From contig NZ_FQWC01000002.1 of assembly GCF_900129555.1 (NCBI RefSeq), positions 372,001 to 436,000 on the forward strand: 64,000 nt of DNA. Reading direction: 5' to 3'. The translations under genes and the position numbers were made by a program. Below are positions 35,077-42,841 of this stretch, piece after piece (the first letter of the stretch is position 1; every line of letters starts with the position of its first letter). Under the pieces are notes generated by a model. That model was given only the letters and a program-made list of their open reading frames with translations, was not told where the DNA came from and made no database searches. The stretch is from Flavobacterium defluvii. GTDB lineage: Bacteria; Bacteroidota; Bacteroidia; Flavobacteriales; Flavobacteriaceae.

Positions 35077-37293
35077 ATGTTTAAAAACGTTAAAACAATC
35101 GTTGTTTTAGTTTTATTGAGTTCATTCGGATTGAATGCACAAAATAAAGTTCCGGTTTATCTTGATGATAAAAAGCCAATTAATGAGCGTATAGAAGATG
35201 CGCTTTCGCGAATGACAACCGAGGAAAAAATTGCCATGATCCATGCGCAGTCTAAATTTAGCTCACCTGGTGTGAAACGACTTGGAATTCCTGAAAACTG
35301 GATGACCGATGGACCACACGGAATTCGTACCGAAGTAAAATGGGACGAATGGGATCAGGCAGGATGGACAAATGATTCTTGTATTGCATTTCCGGCTTTA
35401 ACGGCACTTTCTTCAACATGGAATAAAGAATTAGCATCTTTATACGGGAAATCAATTGGAGAAGAAGCACGTTACCGAAACAAAAACGTACTATTAGGAC
35501 CGGGAGTTAACATTTACAGAAGCCCTTTAAATGGACGTAACTTCGAATATATGGGAGAAGACCCTTTCTTAACTTCAAAAATGGTGGTTCCTTATATTAA
35601 AGGAGTTCAGTCAAATGGAGTTGCTGCCTGCGTTAAACATTTTGCCTTAAATAATCAGGAAACAAACCGAAATACTGTAAATGTTGTAGTTGATGATCGT
35701 GCGTTATACGAAATCTATCTTCCGGCTTTTAAAGCTGCTGTACAAGAAGGAGAAGTGTGGGCAATTATGGGATCTTACAACAAATATAAAGGACAGCAAT
35801 GCTGCCACAACGAATATTTATTAAACGATATTCTTCGCGGAGAATGGGGTTTTAAAGGCGTTGTAGTTTCTGACTGGGGCGGCGTACACGATACAAAACA
35901 AGCTATTCACAATGGTCTTGATATGGAATTTGGTTCATGGACAAACGGACTTTCATGGGGAACAAGTAATGCTTACGATAACTATTACTTAGCAAAACCA
36001 TATTCTGAAATGATTAAAAAAGGTGAAGTTGGAACAAAAGAACTTGACGAAAAAGTACGTCGCATTCTTCGTTTGGCTTTCCTTACTACAATGGACAGAA
36101 ATCGTCCTTTTGGATCTTTTGGGACAGATGAGCATGCAAAAGCCGGTTTAAAAATTGCCGAAGAAGGAATTGTTTTATTGCAAAACAACAACAATATCCT
36201 GCCAATTAACCTTTCTAAAACTAAAAAGATTGCAGTAATTGGAGAAAATGCCATTAAAATGATGACTGTAGGAGGAGGAAGTTCTTCTCTAAAAGCACGT
36301 TACGAAATTACTCCGCTTGAAGGTTTGAAGAAAAGAATTGGTAATCAGGCAGAAATCGTTTATGCTCGTGGTTATGTTGGAGATCCAACAAGTAATTATA
36401 ATGGAGTGGTTGCAAAAGTAAGTTTAGAAGAGAAACGTTCTCCTGCAGAATTAACTGCTGAAGCTTTAAACGTTGCTAAAGATGCTGATATTGTTCTTTT
36501 TATTGGAGGTTTAAATAAAGCTCCAAACCAGGATGATGAAGGACACGACCGTAACGGATTAGAGCTTTCTTATGGTCAGGATAAATTAATCAGCGAACTT
36601 GCAAAAGTAAATAAAAACATTGTTTTTGTAAATATTTCAGGAAATGCAGTTGCAATGCCATGGATTAAAGAAGTTCCGGGAGTTGTTCAGGGATGGTTTT
36701 TAGGTACAGAAGCTGGAAATGCTTTAGCTGCTGTTTTGGTTGGAGATGTTAATCCTTCCGGAAAATTATCTTTCACTTTCCCGGTAAAATTATCTGATAA
36801 CGGAGCACATGCTTTAGGGGAATTTCCAGGAGGAGACGAAGTTAAATACAACGAAGGAATTTTTGTAGGATACCGTTGGGCAGACAAAAACAAAATAAAA
36901 CCATTATTCTCTTTTGGACACGGATTAAGTTATACGACTTTTGCATACGGAAAAGTAACTGCTGACAAAAAACAAATGTCAGGCAATGATAAAATCACAT
37001 TTTCTGTAACGGTAAAAAATACAGGAAACAGAGAAGGATCTGAAGTTGTTCAGCTTTATATCAGCGATTTAAAATCTTCATTACCGCGTCCGGTAAAAGA
37101 ATTAAAAGGATTTGAAAAAGTTGCCCTAAAAGCTGGAGAAGAAAAAACAGTAACGTTTACAATCGATAAAACAGCCTTAAGTTTCTTTGATGATAAAAAA
37201 CACGACTGGGTTGCAGAACCGGGAGCTTTTGAAGCAATCGTAGGAGCATCATCAACCGATATAAAATCTAAAGTGGGATTCTCACTTCAATAA
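35077..37293 (+). CDS. GH3 beta-glucosidase (BglX-like)
   Basis: The 738-aa precursor has a signal peptide ending GLNAQ. The GH3 (alpha/beta)8 domain carries the nucleophile Asp266 in GVVVSDWGGVHDTKQA and substrate-binding motifs MTDGPHGIR and CVKHFALNNQETNRNTV. The second domain has DADIVLFIGGLNKAPNQDDEGHDR, and a fibronectin-like domain is at the C-terminus (VTVKNTGNREGSEVVQLYISD). It is clearly paralogous to the GH3 upstream, though only moderately similar. Two regulatory sites precede it. It is a periplasmic exo-acting enzyme of unknown linkage. Confidence 0.93.
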   Translation: MFKNVKTIVVLVLLSSFGLNAQNKVPVYLDDKKPINERIEDALSRMTTEEKIAMIHAQSKFSSPGVKRLGIPENWMTDGPHGIRTEVKWDEWDQAGWTNDSCIAFPALTALSSTWNKELASLYGKSIGEEARYRNKNVLLGPGVNIYRSPLNGRNFEYMGEDPFLTSKMVVPYIKGVQSNGVAACVKHFALNNQETNRNTVNVVVDDRALYEIYLPAFKAAVQEGEVWAIMGSYNKYKGQQCCHNEYLLNDILRGEWGFKGVVVSDWGGVHDTKQAIHNGLDMEFGSWTNGLSWGTSNAYDNYYLAKPYSEMIKKGEVGTKELDEKVRRILRLAFLTTMDRNRPFGSFGTDEHAKAGLKIAEEGIVLLQNNNNILPINLSKTKKIAVIGENAIKMMTVGGGSSSLKARYEITPLEGLKKRIGNQAEIVYARGYVGDPTSNYNGVVAKVSLEEKRSPAELTAEALNVAKDADIVLFIGGLNKAPNQDDEGHDRNGLELSYGQDKLISELAKVNKNIVFVNISGNAVAMPWIKEVPGVVQGWFLGTEAGNALAAVLVGDVNPSGKLSFTFPVKLSDNGAHALGEFPGGDEVKYNEGIFVGYRWADKNKIKPLFSFGHGLSYTTFAYGKVTADKKQMSGNDKITFSVTVKNTGNREGSEVVQLYISDLKSSLPRPVKELKGFEKVALKAGEEKTVTFTIDKTALSFFDDKKHDWVAEPGAFEAIVGASSTDIKSKVGFSLQ

Positions 37294-37321
37294 TTTCATT
37301 ATTTCTAAATTGGTTGGTTGT

Positions 37322-37351
37322 AAAGCTGCAAGTGTAAAAAGTTGCAGCTTT
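37322..37351 (+). terminator. Possible terminator of the second GH3 gene
   Basis: The 10-bp arms AAAGCTGCAA and TTGCAGCTTT enclose a 10-nt loop, 29 nt after the stop. The T-run is short. Confidence 0.65.
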
Positions 37352-37413
37352 GCTTTATAAAAAAGTAAGAAGTAAAATGTTATATGTTAGAAACGGTTGG
37401 TCGCAATTAATTC

Positions 37414-37554
37414 AAACACATAGAAACATAGATTTTGAACACCTAAAAAAGGCGTTTCACTTATTTTAAATAAAACATAGTTGGCTATGTGTTAGAAACT
37501 AGTTTCTTTTTTCAGATCTTTTCTTTAAATAAAAATCTATGTTTCTATGTGTTT
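37414..37554. repeat. 23-bp inverted repeat flanking inner hairpin
   Basis: The arms AAACACATAGAAACATAGAT plus TTT (37414-37436) and its exact reverse complement (37532-37554) are 23 nt long. An inner hairpin ACATAG-TTGG-CTATGT lies near 37479. The remainder of this 317-nt spacer after the terminator holds nothing else that I can identify. Confidence 0.85.
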
Positions 37555-37610
37555 AAAAAAAATGTTACACCTGATGGATATATCAGAAGTTTATTTTTAA
37601 TAAAAATGTT

Positions 37611-38258
37611 ATGAAAAAAATAGTATTCTTTTCAGTTGCCTTTGTTTTGTTTCAAAACCTTTCGGCGCAAAGCCTTGAAAAAATGCAGTGGTTTAATGAA
37701 CCTGAAAAATGGGAAATTAAAAACAATGCCTTAATCATGAATGTAACCGCAAACAGCGATTACTGGAGAATCTCGCACTACGGATTTACTGTTGATGATG
37801 CACCGTTTTATTATGCAACTTATGGCGGCGAATTTGAAGCCAAAGTAAAAATCACAGGAAATTATATCGCACGTTTTGACCAAATGGGTTTAATGATCCG
37901 TGTTGACGAAAAAAATTACATTAAAACAGGAGTAGAATTTGTTGACGGAAAATTCAATATCAGCACCGTTGTAACACACGATAAAAGCGATTGGAGCGTG
38001 TTAACTCTTGAAAAAGCGCCGCCATTCGTATGGATTAAAGTTGTGAGAAGATTGGATGCTGTTGAGGTATTTTATTCTTTTGATGATAAAAATTATATCA
38101 TGACAAGAAATGCGCCTTTGCAAGACAATACTCCTGTTATGGTTGGATTAATGGCTGCATCACCTGACGGAAAAGGTTTTGAAGCTAAATTCGAAAACTT
38201 CTCTGTAAAACATCTGCCAGATCAAAGAAGATTAGAATGGCTTAAAAATCACCAGTAA
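37611..38258 (+). CDS. Secreted DUF1349 protein
   Basis: A 215-aa precursor with signal peptide (MKKIVFFSVAFVLFQNLSAQS). The mature part is one beta-sandwich domain of the DUF1349 family: LIMNVTANSDYWRISHYGF, FDQMGLMIRVDEKNYIKTGVEF, PFVWIKVVRRLDAVEVFYSFDDKNY and a final MAASPDGKGFEAKFENFSV. The fold is related to concanavalin-like lectins and is often found beside glycoside hydrolases, so it may bind or process a sugar. No catalytic residue is evident. Confidence 0.85.
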   Translation: MKKIVFFSVAFVLFQNLSAQSLEKMQWFNEPEKWEIKNNALIMNVTANSDYWRISHYGFTVDDAPFYYATYGGEFEAKVKITGNYIARFDQMGLMIRVDEKNYIKTGVEFVDGKFNISTVVTHDKSDWSVLTLEKAPPFVWIKVVRRLDAVEVFYSFDDKNYIMTRNAPLQDNTPVMVGLMAASPDGKGFEAKFENFSVKHLPDQRRLEWLKNHQ

Positions 38259-38287
38259 TAATTGTTAATTGTTAATGGTTAATTATC

Positions 38288-38334
38288 AATTATGAATTAT
38301 GAATTATGAATTATGAATTATGAATTATGAATTA
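38288..38334 (+). repeat. 7-bp tandem repeat (AATTATG, 6.7 copies)
   Basis: The unit AATTATG is repeated without error from 38288 to 38334. It lies in the 132-nt spacer before the acyltransferase gene, beside further AATTGTTAATGGTT words. Unit number may vary between strains. Confidence 0.9.
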
Positions 38335-38390
38335 ACAAATCTAACCACCAATAATTAACCATCAACCACCAACTATAAACTATCAACCAA

Positions 38391-39527
38391 ATGTATATTA
38401 AAGCAAAAAAACATTACGAAATTCTGGATGGTTTGCGTGGAGTTGCGGCTATCTTAGTTGTTACCTTTCACATTTTTGAATCATTTAGCGGAGGAAATCG
38501 TTTTGTACAAATTATCAATCACGGTTATCTGGCTGTAGATTTCTTTTTTCTTTTATCTGGATTTGTTGTCGCCTATGCGTATGATGACCGCTGGGGGAAA
38601 ATGACACAATGGGAATTCTACAAACGCCGGTTAATTCGGCTTCAGCCAATGGTAATCATGGGAATGATCATTGGTGCTGTATTTTATTATTTTCAAGCCT
38701 CAGATATATTGTTTCCACAAATTACAGGAATGGAAGTGTGGAAAGTAATTGTAACAATGCTTATTGGTTTCACTCTCTTGCCAATTCCACCATCAATGGA
38801 AATAAGAGGCTGGGGAGAAATGCATCCTTTAAATGGTCCGGCATGGTCACTTTTTTTCGAATACATTGCAAACATCTTGTACGCCCTAATTTTTCGCAGA
38901 TTTTCGAATAAAGTGCTATCAGTTTTCGTACTGATATTTGCCGGACTGTTAATTAATTACACGGTTTTTGGCCCCAAAGGCGATGTTATAGGCGGGTGGT
39001 CTTTAAATCTGGAACAAATGAATATTGGATTCACCCGATTATTATATCCGTTTTTCGCCGGAATTTTGCTTTCCCGTTTAGGAAAATTAATTCACATAAA
39101 AGGTGCATTTTGGGTTTGCAGTATTTTAATCACAATTGTTTTGGCATTGCCAAGATTTGGAAATGAAGACATTTTATGGATAAACGGTTTATACGAATCT
39201 TTCTGCATCATTTTAGTTTTTCCGGTTATCGTTGCAATAGGGGCGGGCGGACAAATTAAAAATGCATTTTCAGCTAAAATCTGTAAGCTTTTAGGCGATA
39301 TTTCGTATCCTATTTACATTACACATTATCCATTAATTTACTGGTATACAGCTTGGGTTGTCGATAACAAAGTCTCTCTTCAGGAAGGTTATCCATTGGG
39401 AATAGGAGTTTTAATAGCTAGTATTTTATTGGCGTATTTATGTTTAAAATTATATGACGAACCTGTTAGGAACTGGCTTCAGAATAAATTTCAGAGAAAG
39501 AAAGGTTCTGAGGTTCTAAGCAACTAA
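38391..39527 (+). CDS. Acyltransferase-3 family membrane protein
   Basis: The 378-aa protein has the acyltransferase-3 pattern of about ten membrane helices. The catalytic motif VVTFHIFESFSG (His in helix 1), FFLLSGFVVAYAY and FYKRRLIRL are present. Such proteins transfer acetyl groups to surface sugars (OafA type). It belongs to the local glycan region but its acceptor is unknown. Its last residues (KKGSEVLSN) are encoded by a CTAAGGTTCTAAG-type repeat that appears to have replaced the original 3' end. Confidence 0.9.
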   Translation: MYIKAKKHYEILDGLRGVAAILVVTFHIFESFSGGNRFVQIINHGYLAVDFFFLLSGFVVAYAYDDRWGKMTQWEFYKRRLIRLQPMVIMGMIIGAVFYYFQASDILFPQITGMEVWKVIVTMLIGFTLLPIPPSMEIRGWGEMHPLNGPAWSLFFEYIANILYALIFRRFSNKVLSVFVLIFAGLLINYTVFGPKGDVIGGWSLNLEQMNIGFTRLLYPFFAGILLSRLGKLIHIKGAFWVCSILITIVLALPRFGNEDILWINGLYESFCIILVFPVIVAIGAGGQIKNAFSAKICKLLGDISYPIYITHYPLIYWYTAWVVDNKVSLQEGYPLGIGVLIASILLAYLCLKLYDEPVRNWLQNKFQRKKGSEVLSN

Positions 39528-39537
39528 GGTTCTAAGG
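39503..39537 (+). repeat. CTAAGGTTCTAAG-family repeat inside a gene end
   Basis: AGGTTCTGAGGTTCTAAGCAACTAAGGTTC-type words run across the stop codon (39527) of the acyltransferase gene. The same word family in reverse orientation lies at 39701-39744. This suggests an inverted pair that surrounds the terminator. Confidence 0.65.
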
Positions 39538-39630
39538 ATATAAATTGTTTTGATAGAGATTTTAAGTAAAGCCTTAGTTACTGCCTTAAAAATATTGAAT
39601 TTCTAATTTTGTTAGTTATAGACATTCAAA

Positions 39631-39662
39631 AAAGGGATAAACATAATTGTTTATCCCTTTAA
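39631..39662. terminator. Bidirectional terminator acyltransferase / OYE
   Basis: The perfect 13-bp arms AAAGGGATAAACA and TGTTTATCCCTTT enclose a 4-nt loop. T-richness occurs on both strands between two convergent genes. Confidence 0.8.
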
Positions 39663-39700
39663 TATTTAACCTTATTCTAAAATTTTGTAGACTAAAAAAA

Positions 39701-39744
39701 CTTAGAATCTCAGTATCTTAGTACCTTAGTACCTTAGAACCTTA
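39701..39744. repeat. CTAAGGTTCTAAG-family repeat, reverse orientation
   Basis: CTTAGAATCTCAGTATCTTA and following GTACCTTAGTACCTTAGAAC words are reverse complements of the family seen at 39503-39537. They end just before the OYE stop codon. Confidence 0.6.
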
Positions 39745-39746
39745 AT

Positions 39747-40853
39747 TTATTCTAAAACCAATGCTCCTAAAGCTTCTTTACTAAAACCTTTTAACTGATC
39801 TGTTTTTCCGGCTTTTATTTTAGCAACCCAATTAGGATCTGACAATAAAGGTCTTCCAACGGCAACTAAATCAAAATCGCCTCTGTCGAAACGTCTGTTT
39901 AATTCTTCCAAAGAAGTTGGCTCAGAACTTTCTCCGGCAAAGGCACCAAAGAAATCACCAGAAAGACCAACAGAACCAACAGTAATTGTTGGGGCTCCAG
40001 TTACTTTTTTAGCCCATCCTGCAAAATTCAAATCAGAATCTTCAAATTCAGGTTCCCAGAATCTGCGTTGCGAAGCATGTATAATATCAACTCCGGCATC
40101 AACAAGCGGTGTAAGCCAAGCTTCTAATTCTTGTGGATTTTTAGCCAGTTTATAGTTATAATCAGAAGGTTTAAACTGAGAAAAACGCATAATAACAGCA
40201 AAATCATTACCCACTTGCTTTCTGATTTCTTTTATCACTTCAATAGCAAAACGATTACGTTCCGGTAACGTTTTTCCACCGTAAATATCTTCACGTAAGT
40301 TCGTTTCGGCTCGAAAGAACTGATCGATTAAATATCCGTGTGCACCGTGAATTTCGATCGTATCAAAACCTAATCTTTTGGCATCAGCCGCAGCTTTACC
40401 AAAAGCAAGAATGGTATCTTCGATATCTTTTTCGGTCATGGCAACACCATTTCTAAAATCAGGACGGTTTAAACCAGACGGTCCTTCAAAAGGAACTGGC
40501 GGAACCCATCCTGAATGATGGTTATCCATAATTCCCATATGCCAAATCTGCGGTCCCATTTTTCCGCCCGCAGCGTGAACTCCGTCAATAACTTTTTTCC
40601 ATCCGTTTAAAGATGTTTCACCATAAAAATGCGGAACATTTGCATCATTTGAAGAAGAAGGTCTGTCGATAACAGTTCCTTCAGATAATATTAAACCAAC
40701 TTCTCCTTCAGCTCTTTTTTGGTAATAAGCTGCTACATCATCAGTTGGAACTCCGTTTGGAGAAAAAGAGCGCGTCATAGGCGCCATTACGATTCGGTTT
40801 TTAAGGTTTAACGTTTTTAAGTTAAACGGCGAAAACAGGTTGTTTGTACTCAT
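39747..40853 (-). CDS. Old Yellow Enzyme family alkene reductase
   Basis: This FMN-dependent NAD(P)H:flavin oxidoreductase of 368 aa reduces activated C=C bonds of enones and nitro esters (NemA-like). Visible motifs are IVMAPMTRSF near the FMN phosphate site, HGAHGYLIDQFFRAETNLREDIYGG and IMRFSQFK. TVGSVGLSGDF and GDFDLVAVGRPLLSDPNW lie in the C-terminal half. It starts 6 nt after arsR and forms an operon with it. The regulator therefore presumably senses electrophiles that this enzyme detoxifies. Confidence 0.93.
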   Translation of the reverse strand: MSTNNLFSPFNLKTLNLKNRIVMAPMTRSFSPNGVPTDDVAAYYQKRAEGEVGLILSEGTVIDRPSSSNDANVPHFYGETSLNGWKKVIDGVHAAGGKMGPQIWHMGIMDNHHSGWVPPVPFEGPSGLNRPDFRNGVAMTEKDIEDTILAFGKAAADAKRLGFDTIEIHGAHGYLIDQFFRAETNLREDIYGGKTLPERNRFAIEVIKEIRKQVGNDFAVIMRFSQFKPSDYNYKLAKNPQELEAWLTPLVDAGVDIIHASQRRFWEPEFEDSDLNFAGWAKKVTGAPTITVGSVGLSGDFFGAFAGESSEPTSLEELNRRFDRGDFDLVAVGRPLLSDPNWVAKIKAGKTDQLKGFSKEALGALVLE

Positions 40854-40859
40854 AGTAAT

Positions 40860-41162
40860 TTACAAATTAGATTGGATTAATTTACTAAGTGCTTCAAAGG
40901 CACCTTCGTTACGTTTATAATAAGTCCATTGTCCAACACGTTTGGCTTCGATAAAACCCGCGCGTTGTAAAATAGACAGGTATTCTGATACAGTTGATTG
41001 TGTCAAACCGGCTTTGGCCTGAATTTGTCCCACGCATACGCCGTGTTCAAATCCGCCATGTTCCAGCTGGCCGGGAAAGTTTATTTCAGGTTCTTTTAGC
41101 CATTCAAGCATTTGCAGTCTGGACTTGTTTGACAAGGCTTTAAAAAGTTCTATATTTTCCAT
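40860..41162 (-). CDS. ArsR-family transcriptional repressor
   Basis: A 100-aa winged-helix protein (NKSRLQMLEWLKEPEINFPGQLE, then QAKAGLTQSTVSEYLSILQRAGFIEAKRVGQWTYYKRN). The recognition helix is around 55-65. A single Cys in GVCVGQ might be a sensor for reactive electrophiles, but no arsenite-type Cys pair is seen. An inverted repeat lies between its promoter boxes, and the OYE gene is directly downstream. Autorepression with induction by electrophiles is likely. Confidence 0.88.
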   Translation of the reverse strand: MENIELFKALSNKSRLQMLEWLKEPEINFPGQLEHGGFEHGVCVGQIQAKAGLTQSTVSEYLSILQRAGFIEAKRVGQWTYYKRNEGAFEALSKLIQSNL

Positions 41163-41166
41163 GGTG

Positions 41167-41197
41167 CAAATATATCGACTTTTCCCGATATATCAAT
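41167..41197 (-). promoter_or_regulatory. Promoter of arsR-OYE with operator-like inverted repeat
   Basis: On the minus strand the -7 box TATATTTG (41167-41174) is preceded after 19 nt by ATTG (41194-41197), close to TTTG. Between and overlapping them lies ATATATCG-N8-CGATATAT (41170-41193). The repeat fills the spacer where a repressor would block polymerase. The -7 box is only 4 nt from the start codon, so the mRNA may have no or a very short leader. Confidence 0.7.
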
Positions 41198-41299
41198 TAA
41201 AAAAAATATTTTTAGCATAATTTTATGATAGAGGTAGAGAAAGTTTATATTTGTTTTATGGATTAAAAATGTTCCCCAAACCAATAAACTTAATCATTT

Positions 41300-41794
41300 A
41301 TGAAAAAAACTCTACTTATTTTAGGATTTTTATGTTGTGTAATAACCAATACAAAAGCACAGGTTGTAGGCGTTGATGTTGGAGATATCGCTCCGGAAAT
41401 TGATCTGCCAAATACGAAAGGAGAAAATGTTGCACTTTCATCTTTAAGAGGTTCCTTAACTTTAATTGATTTTTGGGCTTCATGGTGCGGACCTTGTATA
41501 AAAGAACAGCCGACTTTAAAAAAGCTGTACGCAGCTTATCCAGATAAATTTTCGATTTACAGCGTTTCTATGGATACTAAAAAGCCACTTTGGCTGGCAG
41601 CCATTGCAAAAGGAAAACTGCCTTGGATACAAGTAAGTGATTTAAAATACTGGCAGTCTCCGGTTGTTGGAGCTTATATGCTTCAATCAGTTCCGTTAAA
41701 CTTTTTAATAGATAAAAACGGAATCATCCTTGCTAAAAATATTCATGGAAAAGCTTTGGAAGATATGGTGAATAGTTTGCTGACAGCTAAGTGA
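41300..41794 (+). CDS. Periplasmic TlpA-like thioredoxin
   Basis: The 164-aa precursor has a signal peptide ending near NTKAQ. A thioredoxin fold follows with active-site Cys63-Gly-Pro-Cys66 in FWASWCGPCIKEQPTLKKLY, and the cis-Pro region LQSVPLNFLIDKNG is typical of TlpA/ResA. It should reduce or exchange disulfides in the periplasm. A TATATTTG -7 box lies at 41246-41253. It precedes a DUF1311 gene in the same direction with 33 nt between. Confidence 0.92.
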   Translation: MKKTLLILGFLCCVITNTKAQVVGVDVGDIAPEIDLPNTKGENVALSSLRGSLTLIDFWASWCGPCIKEQPTLKKLYAAYPDKFSIYSVSMDTKKPLWLAAIAKGKLPWIQVSDLKYWQSPVVGAYMLQSVPLNFLIDKNGIILAKNIHGKALEDMVNSLLTAK

Positions 41795-41827
41795 TATTTG
41801 TTTTAGACTTTATTAAAAATACTAATC

Positions 41828-42229
41828 ATGATAAAAAAATCTATTTTTTTATTATCCATTCTCGTTTCGATACATTCTAATTCACAAACTTTAAAAACAG
41901 TTAGTAAATTAGAAACTGATCATCAAAATTGTTTAGATACTGGAATTGGAATGAGAAATTGTTCTGTTGAATTTTACTATCAATCTGATAGTCTGCTGAA
42001 TGTAGTGTACAAAAAGTTAAGATTAAAATTGAGTACTGAAGAACAATCGAAGCTGAAAAAAGAGCAATTAGAATGGTTTAGATTTTCCATCAAATATTTT
42101 AAAAAAGCATATTCTGACACTAAAAAAGAAGGTTTTGAACCAGGAAGCCAGGATTTTGATATGGTTGTTTATGATTTAAAAGCTGATTATGTTTTTGTGA
42201 GAGTAAAAGAACTTATTAAACGAATTTAA
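41828..42229 (+). CDS. Secreted DUF1311 (LprI-like) protein
   Basis: The 133-aa precursor has a short signal peptide (MIKKSIFLLSILVSIHSNSQ). The mature chain (HQNCLDTGIGMRNCSVEFYYQSDSLLNVVYKKLRLKLSTEEQSKLKKEQLEWFRF) follows the DUF1311/LprI pattern, a helical domain with two conserved cysteines. LprI proteins inhibit lysozyme in some bacteria, but that role is not shown for this one. It is in the same orientation as the TlpA gene, whose product could oxidise or isomerise its disulfide. Confidence 0.78.
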   Translation: MIKKSIFLLSILVSIHSNSQTLKTVSKLETDHQNCLDTGIGMRNCSVEFYYQSDSLLNVVYKKLRLKLSTEEQSKLKKEQLEWFRFSIKYFKKAYSDTKKEGFEPGSQDFDMVVYDLKADYVFVRVKELIKRI

Positions 42230-42248
42230 TTTTCAATTTTATTTATTA

Positions 42249-42722
42249 ATGAAATCAAACCTTAATTTATTGGAGTTTCGGTCAAGATTGAAAGAAAGTA
42301 TTCAAATTGGTTCTCCGAAACTAAAATTAGGACCATTTGCTGTTTTTACAATATTTGATGGAAAATCTAAACCATTTTATGGACTTTTTGATGATAAAGA
42401 TTTCCGCTTAACTATAAATTATAGAGTAACTCCAACATCTTTTATAGTTAAAGGAAAATATAAGGTAGTGAATAATATACTTCACGTTAATTATGAAATT
42501 GAACCACATCCCAAATTTATTTTAGTTTGGGTAAAATATTTCCCTATTTTTTGTTTTATACTAATGAATTCATTACTCATTTCTTCTAAAAATGCGCCTC
42601 AAGAAGCATTTATAGTTGTAAATGTATTTCTAGTTTTTATGATTTTCTATTCCAGGTGGGATATTAAACGAAAAAGAAAAAACATAGAACAAAAGTTTAT
42701 TGAAATTTTTGAGATTGAATAA
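42249..42722 (+). CDS. Membrane protein of unknown function
   Basis: This 157-aa protein has a mostly soluble first half (MKSNLNLLEFRSRLKESIQIGSPKLKLGPFAVFTIFDGKSKPF). Two membrane helices follow at about 95-115 and 123-140, and the tail is charged. It has no signal peptide. The topology suggests a cytoplasmic N-terminal domain and a helical hairpin. No family is recognised. It starts 20 nt after the DUF1311 gene. Confidence 0.65.
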   Translation: MKSNLNLLEFRSRLKESIQIGSPKLKLGPFAVFTIFDGKSKPFYGLFDDKDFRLTINYRVTPTSFIVKGKYKVVNNILHVNYEIEPHPKFILVWVKYFPIFCFILMNSLLISSKNAPQEAFIVVNVFLVFMIFYSRWDIKRKRKNIEQKFIEIFEIE

Positions 42723-42760
42723 TATCTTCAAAAAAACTTAATGTTTTTTTTTAAGTTGAA

Positions 42761-42795
42761 AATCTTTGTCAAAGTTTCAAAATTTGACAAAGATT
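42761..42795. repeat. AATCTTTGTCAAA hairpin
   Basis: The perfect 13-bp arms AATCTTTGTCAAA and TTTGACAAAGATT enclose a 9-nt loop. It resembles the inner stem at 29010-29044 (TTGTCAAA core). It lies between the convergent unknown membrane protein gene and lpd and could also act as a terminator. Confidence 0.65.
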
Positions 42796-42841
42796 AACGA
42801 TTTAAATTAACTTTAAACTTTAAACCTGAAACAAATAAAAA

